Shown: piece by piece, positions 27,283 through 35,383 of the stretch
Position numbering within the stretch: position 1 is the first letter of the stretch
Layout: the number at the start of each line of letters is the position of its first letter
Origin: DATBVX01 sp963810775
GTDB taxonomy: Bacteria > Pseudomonadota > Gammaproteobacteria > Steroidobacterales > Steroidobacteraceae
Reading direction: 5' to 3'
NCBI GenBank assembly: GCA_963810775.1
Contig: CAWEOT010000025.1
Coordinates: 310,001-374,000, forward strand
DNA length: 64,000 bases
Translations under genes and position numbers: made by a program
The notes under the pieces: generated by a model
Seen by the model: the letters and a program-made list of their open reading frames with translations, nothing else
What the model was told of the DNA's origin: nothing
Database searches by the model: none

Positions 27283-27741
27283 ATGATTGCGCTAATCCAA
27301 AGAGTTACTAACGCCGCGGTCACGGTGGATACGCAGATCGTCGGGTCGATAGGTCGTGGCGTCCTCGCTCTGGTAGCGATTCAGGCGGGCGACACCGAAT
27401 CGATTGCTGACCGGCTGCTCGAACGCATCGTGGGTTATCGCATCTTCGACGATGACCAGGGGCGCATGAATCTCGCGCTCACGGACATCGACGGCGAGTT
27501 GCTGCTCGTCTCGCAATTCACGCTCGCTGCGGATACGCGCAAAGGCATGCGCGCGGGATTCAGCAGGGCGGCGGATCCTGTGACCGGCCAGCGGCTATTC
27601 GGATATCTCGTAGACAGGGCGCGTAGTACGCGTCTGCGCATCGCGACAGGTCGCTTCGGTGCACACATGCAAATCAGCCTCGTCAATGACGGTCCCGTGA
27701 CATTCTGGCTCGAAGTCGCGCCGGCGAGCGGTGCCGGCTGA
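27283..27741 (+). CDS. dtd: D-aminoacyl-tRNA deacylase
   Basis: A 152-residue protein starting MIALIQRVTNAAVTVD, with the active-site motif LLLVSQFTLAADTRKGMRAGF (S-Q-F-T-L) and the C-terminal cross-subunit NDGPVTFWLE (the variant of N-x-G-P-V-T). It hydrolyses D-amino acids from mischarged tRNAs and proofreads Gly-tRNA(Ala). It is upstream of tatABC with a 91-base gap. Confidence 0.97.
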   Translation: MIALIQRVTNAAVTVDTQIVGSIGRGVLALVAIQAGDTESIADRLLERIVGYRIFDDDQGRMNLALTDIDGELLLVSQFTLAADTRKGMRAGFSRAADPVTGQRLFGYLVDRARSTRLRIATGRFGAHMQISLVNDGPVTFWLEVAPASGAG

Positions 27742-27832
27742 ACAGCTGGTCGGAAGCGCGGGGCAGTCAACAATTGCCAGGAAGCAATTGGCGTATGATC
27801 CCGGCCTCGTCGGAAATCCCTGGAGAGTTGGC

Positions 27833-28084
27833 ATGGGCATCGGCTGGCGTGAATTGATCATCATCCTGCTGATCGCGTTGCTCGTATTCGGCGCCAAGAA
27901 GCTGCGCAACATCGGTTCGGACCTTGGCGCCGCGGTTAAAGGCTTCAAGAAGGCCGTCAACGACGGCGACACCGAGGAGTCGATGAAGCAGATCAAGCAC
28001 GGAGAGGGCGATGCCGACTTCGATTCCGCACCGGACACGAAGCAAAACGCGGACGCGAAGAATCCAGGCAATCGCAACGCCTGA
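27833..28084 (+). CDS. tatA: Twin-arginine translocase subunit TatA
   Basis: An 83-residue protein from the ATG at 27833 with a short membrane helix (ELIIILLIALLVFG), the hinge F-G-A-K-K-L and an amphipathic helix (IGSDLGAAVKGFKKAV), then a charged tail. TatA polymerises to form the translocation path for folded proteins. An upstream open frame reaches into dtd but has no conserved content. First of three tat genes. Confidence 0.97.
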   Translation: MGIGWRELIIILLIALLVFGAKKLRNIGSDLGAAVKGFKKAVNDGDTEESMKQIKHGEGDADFDSAPDTKQNADAKNPGNRNA

Positions 28085-28093
28085 GAGTGACCG

Positions 28094-28369
28094 ATGTTCG
28101 AGGTCGGCTTCTCGGAGCTGGTGCTGATCTTTGGTCTGGCACTTATCGTGCTCGGTCCGCAGCGCCTGCCAAAGCTGGCAGCACAGATTGGACGCTGGGT
28201 GGGGCGCGCGCGCGCAATGGCACGACAGTTCCGTGAACAGCTCGACCAGGAAGTCAATCTCGAAGAAACCGCTGGCCGCAAAACAACTCCTGTGACACCT
28301 CCCGCGGCGGCCACACCCGTCGATCCAGCCCCTGACGCGCAGAGCCCGCATGAGCGAACCGGGCCGTGA
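28094..28369 (+). CDS. tatB: Twin-arginine translocase subunit TatB
   Basis: A 91-residue protein beginning MFEVGFSELVLIFGLALIVLGPQRLPKLA, with the Glu at position 8 and the G-P-x-R-L-P hinge that separate TatB from TatA, an amphipathic helix and a proline/alanine-rich tail. It binds the signal peptide with TatC. The 3' end overlaps tatC by 20 bases. At 91 residues it is shorter than E. coli TatB (171). Confidence 0.96.
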   Translation: MFEVGFSELVLIFGLALIVLGPQRLPKLAAQIGRWVGRARAMARQFREQLDQEVNLEETAGRKTTPVTPPAAATPVDPAPDAQSPHERTGP

Positions 28370-29141
28370 GCCTGAGACGCTTGCCGAAGGCACGCTGATC
28401 TCCCACCTGCTCGAGCTGCGCGATCGCCTGCTACGGGCGACCGTGGCGGTCGCGATCCTGTCGATTCCGTGCGTGATCTACGCCGATCAGCTGTTCGAAT
28501 TCATCGCACGCCCGCTGATGCAGAAGCTGCCGAGCGGCGCATCGATGATCGCAACGAATGTGATCGCACCTTTCATGGCACCGTTCAAGCTCGCCATTGT
28601 TGCCGCAGTCTTTGTCGCCATGCCATACGTGCTCTACCAGGCGTGGGCGTTCGTGGCCCCGGGCCTCTACCGCCACGAAAAACGTTTCGCACTGCCGTTG
28701 CTGCTTTCGAGCATCGCGCTCTTCTACGGCGGGGTCGCATTCGCGTACTACGCGGTGTTTCCGGCCATCTTCGCCTTCTTCGCGACTACCGGCCCGCACG
28801 GCGTGTTGATGATGACGGACATCAACAACTACCTCGACTTCGTGCTGATGCTGTTCTTTGCCTTCGGCATTGCGTTCGAAGTGCCGGTGGCCACGGTCCT
28901 GCTGGTTCTCACAGGAATGGTCAAGGTCGAGACTCTGGCGAGCAATCGCGGCTATGTGCTCATCGGCATCTTCGTCATCGCCGCATTTCTCACGCCGCCC
29001 GACGCGATCTCACAATGCATCATGGCAATACCGATGTACCTGCTGTACGAGATCGGCATCGTCATGTCGCGGGTAATGCTCAAGGCCAAGCTGAAACGCC
29101 AGGCCGAAGAAGAATCCACGGAAGAAAACGCCGACGCCTGA
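28350..29141 (+). CDS. tatC: Twin-arginine translocase subunit TatC
   Basis: A 263-residue protein with six membrane helices, the conserved LISHLLELRDRLLR start, PALYxHEK-type loop (APGLYRHEKRFALP), and FxxAFGIAFEVPVA. TatC is the main receptor for twin-arginine signal peptides. The C-terminal tail is charged (KRQAEEESTEENADA). A short hairpin (29158-29175) follows. Confidence 0.97.
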   Translation: MSEPGREPETLAEGTLISHLLELRDRLLRATVAVAILSIPCVIYADQLFEFIARPLMQKLPSGASMIATNVIAPFMAPFKLAIVAAVFVAMPYVLYQAWAFVAPGLYRHEKRFALPLLLSSIALFYGGVAFAYYAVFPAIFAFFATTGPHGVLMMTDINNYLDFVLMLFFAFGIAFEVPVATVLLVLTGMVKVETLASNRGYVLIGIFVIAAFLTPPDAISQCIMAIPMYLLYEIGIVMSRVMLKAKLKRQAEEESTEENADA

Positions 29142-29157
29142 TCCGTTCAGGTGCAAA

Positions 29158-29175
29158 GCACGAATTGTTTCGTGC
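29158..29175 (+). terminator. Hairpin after tatC
   Basis: GCACGAA and TTCGTGC form a perfect 7-bp stem with a TTGT loop, 17 bases after the tatC stop. There is no following T-run, so it is at best a weak or Rho-assisted terminator or a 3'-end stabiliser. Confidence 0.35.
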
Positions 29176-29285
29176 ATCCTGAAGTGCAGCGCCTTGGGTT
29201 GCTGATGCAAAGCAACATCAAGCACACTCGCGCCCTTGCAGCGCGGCACGCCGCGTACTCTTGAGCGACGGGCAAACAACAAATC

Positions 29286-30782
29286 ATGACTGACACCGCC
29301 TCGGCTCCCAGCACCTCAGAACCCAACTCCACACACGGTCCCCAAGTCTTCGGCCAGCCTCGCGGGCTGGCGACGCTCTTCTTCACGGAGATGTGGGAGC
29401 GCTTCACGTATTACGGCATGCGGGCACTTCTGGTGCTGTTCATGACCGCGGCGGTCGTGGACGGCGGACTTGGCATCGACGATCGCACCGCCAACGCGAT
29501 CTACGGCATGTACATCTCAGGCACGTACCTCCTGTGCCTGCTCGGCGGCTGGATCGCGGACCGGCTGCTGGGCCAACAGAAATCGGTTTTCTACGGCGGC
29601 GTCCTCATCATGATCGGGAATGCGAGCCTCGCGATCGGGGACCCGCGCCTGTTCTTCGTCGGCCTGGTGGTGATCGTGTGCGGTGTGGGACTTCTCAAGC
29701 CGAACATCAGCGCCATCGTCGCGCAGCTCTACCCGGAGGGTGGCTCGCGGCGCGATGCCGGGTTCTCGATCTTCTATATGGGCATCAACCTCGGCGCGTT
29801 CTTCGGCTCGCTGTTCGTGCCGATCGTTGCAGCGAAATTCGGCTGGAACATCGGCTTCGCGCTGCCGGCAATCGGCATGTTGTTCGGCCTGATCCAGTTC
29901 CGCTATACGCGCAAGTATCTCGGCGCATCCGGGGTCGCGCCGCCGGGAAAGCGTGCCACGTGGTGGCCCGTCATGGTCTTCGTTGGCATCGTCGCGGTGA
30001 TCGCCGCGCTCGTGTTCACGGGGAAGATGAAGTTCGATCCGGTCGAGGTCTCGCGGAGCGCGAACTGGGCACTGGCCGCCCTCGCGGCCGGCTACTTCGG
30101 ATATCTGTTGTGGTTTGCAGGGCTGGATCGCACGGAGCGTAACCGTGTCTGGGCGATGCTCGCCCTGTTCGTCGGTTGCGCGATGTTCTGGGCGGGCTAC
30201 GAGCAGGCCGGCGCCTCTTTCAACCTGTTCGCCGAGCGCCACACCGATCGACACGTGTTCGGCCTGGATATGCCTGCCGGCGTTCTGCAGGCCGTCAATC
30301 CACTCTTCATCATCCTTTTTGCGCCGGTATTTGCCGCGCTGTGGGTGAACCTCGGCCGGCGCAACATGGATCTGTCCTCGCCGGCGAAATTCGGCGTCGG
30401 CCTGATCTTCATGGGCCTCGGTTTCCTGGTGATGTTCGCGGCGGCCGGCTACGTGGTGCAGGGACAGAAGGTGCTGCCTACCTGGCTCATCCTCACCTAC
30501 CTGCTGCACACCTTCGGCGAGCTTTGCCTGAGCCCTGTGGGCCTGAGCTCGATGACCAAGCTCGCGCCGGCACGATTCGTGGGCCAGGTCATGGGCGTGT
30601 GGTTCCTCGCCACGGCGATCGGCAACAACCTCGCGGGCCAGTTCGCCGGTGAAATCGATCCAAACAACCTGCCGGGGATGCCGGGCGAGTTCCTCTACCT
30701 GTTCTGGTGGGGCGCAATCGCCGGCGCGGTCATGCTCATCCTCACGCCTTTCATCAAGCGCCTCATGTCCGGTGTGAAATAG
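29286..30782 (+). CDS. Proton-dependent oligopeptide (POT/PTR2) transporter
   Basis: A 498-residue protein with about 12-14 membrane helices. The POT signatures are present: ExxERFTYYGMRALLVLFM near the start (the ExxERFxYY motif), GGWIADRLLGQQ and FSIFYMGINLGAFFGS. It imports di- and tripeptides with protons. It is followed by an M2 peptidase and an OPT transporter on the same strand, a peptide-use group. Confidence 0.95.
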   Translation: MTDTASAPSTSEPNSTHGPQVFGQPRGLATLFFTEMWERFTYYGMRALLVLFMTAAVVDGGLGIDDRTANAIYGMYISGTYLLCLLGGWIADRLLGQQKSVFYGGVLIMIGNASLAIGDPRLFFVGLVVIVCGVGLLKPNISAIVAQLYPEGGSRRDAGFSIFYMGINLGAFFGSLFVPIVAAKFGWNIGFALPAIGMLFGLIQFRYTRKYLGASGVAPPGKRATWWPVMVFVGIVAVIAALVFTGKMKFDPVEVSRSANWALAALAAGYFGYLLWFAGLDRTERNRVWAMLALFVGCAMFWAGYEQAGASFNLFAERHTDRHVFGLDMPAGVLQAVNPLFIILFAPVFAALWVNLGRRNMDLSSPAKFGVGLIFMGLGFLVMFAAAGYVVQGQKVLPTWLILTYLLHTFGELCLSPVGLSSMTKLAPARFVGQVMGVWFLATAIGNNLAGQFAGEIDPNNLPGMPGEFLYLFWWGAIAGAVMLILTPFIKRLMSGVK

Positions 30783-30862
30783 GCGCGACGCACGTACTGC
30801 AGAGCACCTGGTTTCTCAGCAATCAGCATTGCCGGGCTGAAACCGGCCGAGTGGAGAGCGGC

Positions 30863-32722
30863 ATGCATCGCTCAATCTTGACCTACGGACGCATCGCAAC
30901 CATCGCACTTACGATCCTTGGCCTCACGGCATGCCAACAGGAGCACGCCGGAACCGAGACCAATACGAAGGCGGAAACCGCTGACGAGTTCGTCGCGCGA
31001 GTGAATCGCGAAATGCTCGAGATCGGCAAGGAGCTGAATGCCGCGCAATGGGTGCAGCAGACCTACATCACCGACGACACACAGATGCTCAGCGCCAAGG
31101 CCAACGAGCGCTATCTGGAATATTTCAGCCACGCGGTCGAGCAGGCGAAGCGCTTCGATGCGAAGCAGATCTCCAATCCAGACACCGCGCGTTCGCTTGA
31201 GCTTCTGAAGCTTGGCGTCGCCGCCAGCATCTTCGCGCCTGCGCCGAGCGATGCCGCCAAGCGTGCCGAGCTTGCGGCCATTCTGGCCAAGCTCGATGCG
31301 ATGTACGGCGCCGGCAAGTACTGCCCCAAAGGGCCGGATTCCTGCCTGCACATCGACGAGCTCTCCAAGATCATGGCCAAGAGCCGGAACTACGAAGAGC
31401 TGACGGAAGCCTGGAAGGGCTGGCATAGCATCGCTCCGCCCATGCGTGCGGACTACATGCGCTTTGTCGAGCTCGCCAATGAAGGGGCGAGCGAGCTTGG
31501 CTTCAAGGACCTCGGCGCGATGTGGCGCGCCGGTTATGACATGACGCCGGAGGCCTTCGAGCAGGAAACCGAACGTCTCTGGGCGCAGGTTCAGCCGCTT
31601 TATCAGGACCTGCACTGCTATGCACGAGCGCAGCTGGCCAAGAAGTACGGCGAGGCACGTGTGCCGGCCGGTAGACCAATCCCGGCGCAACTGCTCGGCA
31701 ACCTTTGGGCGCAGCAATGGGACAAGGTTTACGACCTGATGGAGCCCTACGCCGGCATTGCCGACCTGGATGTCGACAAGGCACTACAGGCGCAGAAGTA
31801 CGACGCCAAGCGCATGACGCAGTCGGCTGAGACCTTTTACGTGTCGCTCGGTTTTCCAAAGCTCCCGGAGACCTTCTGGCAGCGCTCGATGCTCACGCGC
31901 CCGCGCGATCGAGAAGTCCTGTGCCACGCGAACGCCTGGAACATGGACGGCAAGGACGACGTGCGCATCAAGACGTGCATCCAGCCTACAGATGAGGATC
32001 TGCGCACGATCTACCACGAGCTGGGACACGTGTATTACTTCCTTTCGTATCGCGACCAGCCCTTCCTGTTCCAGAACGGCGCAAACGACGGCTTCCACGA
32101 GGCCATCGGTGACACCGTCGTGCTGTCGATGACGCCGCAATACCTGCATACCATCAGGTTGGTCGGCGACGTGAAGCCCGGCCACGATGCCCTCATCAAT
32201 CAGCAGATGAAACTGGCGCTGGAGCGCGTCGCGTTTCTACCGTTCGGCAAGCTCATCGACCAATGGCGCTGGAAGGTGTTCTCGGGTGAGGTCACGCCCG
32301 CCAACTACAATCAGGCCTGGTGGCAGCTGCGCGAGAAATACCAGGGTGTCGCGCCACCTGTACCGCGCTCTGAAGCCGATTTCGACCCGGGTGCGAAGGC
32401 CCACATCCCCGGCAACACCCCGTATACGCGCTACTTCCTGTCGTTCATCCTGCAGTTCCAGTTCCACCGCGCACTTTGCCAGGCCGCGGGTTTTCATGGC
32501 CCGCTGCACGAGTGCTCGAACTACGGCAACACCGAAGCGGGCAAGAACTTCGCAGCCATGCTCGCAGTTGGTCAGAGCCGCCCATGGCAGGAGACACTGG
32601 AGAAGCTGACCGGCACACGGGACATGGATGCAAGCGCGATCGTCGAGTACTTCGCGCCCCTGCAAGAATGGCTGAAAGAGAAGAACCAGGGACAGAAGTG
32701 TGGCTGGACGCCTGAGGGCTGA
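30863..32722 (+). CDS. M2-family metallopeptidase (ACE-like dipeptidyl carboxypeptidase), lipoprotein
   Basis: A 619-residue protein from the ATG at 30863 with a lipoprotein signal (ILGLTAC, then QQEHAG). The catalytic zinc motif is YHELGHVYYF, the third ligand is in GFHEAIGDTV, and further hallmarks of angiotensin-converting-enzyme relatives are present (DFDPGAKAHIPGNTPYTRYFLSFILQFQFH). It removes dipeptides from C-termini and is probably tethered in the periplasm or outer membrane. The dipeptide products would suit the adjacent POT transporter. ACE relatives often depend on chloride; this cannot be judged here. Confidence 0.93.
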   Translation: MHRSILTYGRIATIALTILGLTACQQEHAGTETNTKAETADEFVARVNREMLEIGKELNAAQWVQQTYITDDTQMLSAKANERYLEYFSHAVEQAKRFDAKQISNPDTARSLELLKLGVAASIFAPAPSDAAKRAELAAILAKLDAMYGAGKYCPKGPDSCLHIDELSKIMAKSRNYEELTEAWKGWHSIAPPMRADYMRFVELANEGASELGFKDLGAMWRAGYDMTPEAFEQETERLWAQVQPLYQDLHCYARAQLAKKYGEARVPAGRPIPAQLLGNLWAQQWDKVYDLMEPYAGIADLDVDKALQAQKYDAKRMTQSAETFYVSLGFPKLPETFWQRSMLTRPRDREVLCHANAWNMDGKDDVRIKTCIQPTDEDLRTIYHELGHVYYFLSYRDQPFLFQNGANDGFHEAIGDTVVLSMTPQYLHTIRLVGDVKPGHDALINQQMKLALERVAFLPFGKLIDQWRWKVFSGEVTPANYNQAWWQLREKYQGVAPPVPRSEADFDPGAKAHIPGNTPYTRYFLSFILQFQFHRALCQAAGFHGPLHECSNYGNTEAGKNFAAMLAVGQSRPWQETLEKLTGTRDMDASAIVEYFAPLQEWLKEKNQGQKCGWTPEG

Positions 32723-32738
32723 TCAGGAGTAACCCCAA

Positions 32739-34697
32739 TTGAACACGACCGCCACGCCTTTGCCCCAGCTGACATTCCGCGCCATCCTGCTCGCCATCAT
32801 CCTGGCGATGCTGCTGGCTGCGGCCAATACCTACCTTGGCTTGTTCGCAGGCCTCACCATCGCCTCGGCCATTCCCGCCGCAGTCGTGTCGATGGGTGTG
32901 CTGCGCGCCCTCGGCGGTGGCCACATCCTCGAGAACAACATCGTCCAGACCGGGGCCTCGGCCGCCGCCTCGATCGCGGCCGGCGTGATCTTCACGATTC
33001 CCGCTCTTGTGATCCTCGGCTACTGGAGCGACTTCAGGTACATGTGGGTGTTCGCGATCGCAGGTCTCGGCGGAATCCTCGGTGTGCTGTTCTCGGTGCC
33101 CTTGCGCCGTGCACTGATCCTCGAGCAGAAACTCGCGTTCCCGGAAGGGAAGGCGGCTGCGGAGGTGCTGCGCGCCGGCGAGAATCCCGAGCAGGGCGTG
33201 AAACTGCTGGCGGGCTCGGCGTTGCTGGGCGGAATCGTCAAACTGAGCGCGACGAGCGGGTTGCGGCTCATCCCGGATACCGCGGCTGCGGCGACTTACG
33301 TCGGCAAGGGCATTGCCTACTTCGCGACCAACCTGTCGCCGGCGTTATTCGGCGTGGGCTACATCGTGGGCCTCAACGTCGGCATCGTGATCATGGCCGG
33401 CGGGGTCATCTCCTGGAATATCGCGATGCCGATCTACGCCGCGTACTTCCTGGACGGCAATGCAGAGCTCGCGGCCCGCGTGGTCGGTCTCGCCGCGGAG
33501 GACGCAGCGTACGCCATGTGGTCGGCGCAGATTCGTTACCTCGGCGTCGGCGCCATGTTGATCGGTGGCGTCTGGACGCTCATCTCGCTGCGCAAATCGC
33601 TCCTTTCCGGGGTTCGCAGCGGCCTCGCGGCCACCCGGGCCGGGGCCACTCGCGCCGTTTCGCACACTGAGCAGGACCTGCCGATGAAGTGGGTCCTGAT
33701 CGGCATCGTGCTTTTCACGCTGCCGCTGTTCGGGCTCTACCAGGCGATCGTCGGAAGTCTGGCCGTGAGCATACCCATGACGATCATCATGATCGTGGCC
33801 GGGTTCCTGTTCTGCTCGGTATCCGCATACATGGCGGGCCTCGTCGGCTCCTCGAACAACCCGGTTTCCGGCATCACGATATCGACCATCCTGTTCGCAG
33901 CCGTGGTGCTGATCTTCCTGATGGGTCGTGATTCACCGCTCGGGCCCGTCGCAGCGATCATGATCGGCGCGGTAGTGTGTTGCGCAGCTGCGGTCGCCGG
34001 CGACAACCTGCAGGACCTCAAGGCGGGTCAGCTGGTTGGCGCCACTCCCTGGCGTCAGCAGGTGATGCTCGCAGTCGGCGCCGTCTCGTGCGCGCTGATC
34101 ATGGCCCCGGTGCTCAATCTTCTCGAGCACGCATATGGCATCGGCGTGCCGAGTGAGGCACATCCGCGACCGCTGCTGGCGCCGCAAGCGACCCTGATGG
34201 CTTCGGTGGCGAAGGGCATGTTCGGTGGTGTGCTGCCCTGGTCAATGGTGTGGATAGGAGTAGCCATTGGCGCGGCGATCATCGTCATCGATCAGATTCT
34301 GAAAGCACGCGGCGTGCGCTTTCGCGTACCCGTGTTGGGAGCGGCAGTCGGAATCTACCTGCCGCTCGAATACACGGTGCCGATCTTTCTCGGCGGCTTT
34401 CTGACCTACATCGTCGAACGCATCGCGCGCGTGCCGGACGATCCGGACGCGAAGGAGAAACTGCACCGGCGCGGCGTGCTGTTTGCCGCGGGCCTCATCA
34501 CCGGCGAAGCGTTGATGGGCATCATCATCGCCTTTGCGATCGTCGCCTCGCGGCACGCCGACGTACTCGCGCTTCCCGAAAAGCTTCAGCCCGCTCAATG
34601 GGGCGAGGCGCTCGGCCTCGTTGTTCTCGGAGTCATTGCATGGCTGCTGTATCGGACGGCAATCAAGAGTGGCGGCCGGCCTAATCACAACAAGTAG
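32739..34697 (+). CDS. OPT-family oligopeptide transporter
   Basis: A 652-residue membrane protein with about 14-16 helices, carrying the OPT features ANTYLGLFAGLTIASAIPAAVVSM, ENNIVQTGASAAASIAAGVIFTIPAL and GLVGSSNNPVSGITIST. OPT proteins of the bacterial type carry oligopeptides or metal chelates. The start is a TTG at 32739, supported by AGGAG 8 bases upstream. It is 16 bases after the M2 peptidase gene, so the two are likely cotranscribed. Confidence 0.92.
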   Translation: MNTTATPLPQLTFRAILLAIILAMLLAAANTYLGLFAGLTIASAIPAAVVSMGVLRALGGGHILENNIVQTGASAAASIAAGVIFTIPALVILGYWSDFRYMWVFAIAGLGGILGVLFSVPLRRALILEQKLAFPEGKAAAEVLRAGENPEQGVKLLAGSALLGGIVKLSATSGLRLIPDTAAAATYVGKGIAYFATNLSPALFGVGYIVGLNVGIVIMAGGVISWNIAMPIYAAYFLDGNAELAARVVGLAAEDAAYAMWSAQIRYLGVGAMLIGGVWTLISLRKSLLSGVRSGLAATRAGATRAVSHTEQDLPMKWVLIGIVLFTLPLFGLYQAIVGSLAVSIPMTIIMIVAGFLFCSVSAYMAGLVGSSNNPVSGITISTILFAAVVLIFLMGRDSPLGPVAAIMIGAVVCCAAAVAGDNLQDLKAGQLVGATPWRQQVMLAVGAVSCALIMAPVLNLLEHAYGIGVPSEAHPRPLLAPQATLMASVAKGMFGGVLPWSMVWIGVAIGAAIIVIDQILKARGVRFRVPVLGAAVGIYLPLEYTVPIFLGGFLTYIVERIARVPDDPDAKEKLHRRGVLFAAGLITGEALMGIIIAFAIVASRHADVLALPEKLQPAQWGEALGLVVLGVIAWLLYRTAIKSGGRPNHNK

Positions 34698-34727
34698 AGC
34701 ATCAGAAATGGGGAGCTTCGTCTGATT

Positions 34728-34773
34728 GTTGACAGATTAGCTGTCAACTGAGCCCTGCGGATCCAATCCGCAG
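34728..34773. terminator. Two adjacent hairpins between convergent genes
   Basis: GTTGACAG/CTGTCAAC (34728-34748, 5-base loop) and CTGCGGAT/ATCCGCAG (34755-34773, 3-base loop) are both perfect 8-bp stems. They fill the 87-base gap between the OPT gene and the small membrane protein gene that face each other. No T-runs follow; bidirectional termination is inferred. Confidence 0.6.
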
Positions 34774-34784
34774 CGGCCCACCAA

Positions 34785-35153
34785 CTAGCGTTTAACGACT
34801 TCGATTCTGCCTTTCGAGCCGATGAACCACGATGCGACCCACGCGGTGATGCTCGCGATTAGCGCGGTCCAGAACGCGGGACCGAAGCCGTCGAGATTGA
34901 AGCCCGGCAGGAACCACGCCACGAGTCCGACCATGGCCGCGTTCACGACCAACAGGAACAGGCCCAGCGTCACGATCGTGAAGGGAAAGGTGAGAATGAT
35001 AGCGAGAGGACGCACGATCGCATTGACGACCCCAAGCAGAAGGCCCGCGATCACGAGTGTGCCGGGGCTGTCGATGTGGACGCCGGTCACCCATTCCGTC
35101 GCGAGCCACAGACCGAGTGCCGATATCAGTGCGCGGAGAATGAAGCCTGTCAT
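34785..35153 (-). CDS. Phage-holin-like family membrane protein (superfamily IV)
   Basis: A 122-residue protein with four hydrophobic segments, GVVNAIVRPLAIILTFPFTIVTLGLFLLVVNA being the conserved centre of the family, and a glycine-aromatic turn PGFNLDGFGPAFW. These proteins are widespread in bacteria, unrelated to lysis in most cases and of unknown function. It lies downstream of the SEC-C mini-protein on the same strand. Confidence 0.87.
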   Translation of the reverse strand: MTGFILRALISALGLWLATEWVTGVHIDSPGTLVIAGLLLGVVNAIVRPLAIILTFPFTIVTLGLFLLVVNAAMVGLVAWFLPGFNLDGFGPAFWTALIASITAWVASWFIGSKGRIEVVKR

Positions 35154-35170
35154 GACATCCGGCCCTCAGG

Positions 35171-35380
35171 TCACGCGGCGTCTGCCGCTCCGTGGCACTT
35201 CTTGAACTTTCGACCACTGCCGCAGAAACAGGGATCGTTGCGGCCAGGTTTCGGCGTCTCACGGCGATAGGGTATCGGGCCGGCGTGGTGGTGGCCGTCG
35301 CCACGGTCGTGATCGCCGTGATCGTGATGGCAGTCCGGGCCGTGCACATGCTCGGCCTGCTGCTCCTTCGGTCTGGCCAT
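35171..35380 (-). CDS. SEC-C motif mini-protein with His-rich segment
   Basis: A 69-residue protein. Residues about 11-34 are rich in His and Asp (HVHGPDCHHDHGDHDRGDG...), and the C-terminal half is a SEC-C zinc motif, PGRNDPCFCGSGRKFKKCHG, with the C-x-C-x8-C-H ligands as in SecA and YchJ. It may bind zinc or another metal through both parts. It lies 17 bases from the membrane-protein gene and 3 bases after ctpA on the same strand. Molecular role unknown. Confidence 0.8.
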   Translation of the reverse strand: MARPKEQQAEHVHGPDCHHDHGDHDRGDGHHHAGPIPYRRETPKPGRNDPCFCGSGRKFKKCHGAADAA

Positions 35381-35383
35381 GCG

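Noticed and set aside
29517..30509. Long minus-strand open frame opposite the POT transporter gene
   Set aside because: Histidine/glutamate/arginine-rich, low-complexity translation of the opposite strand; no start signal or conserved motif.
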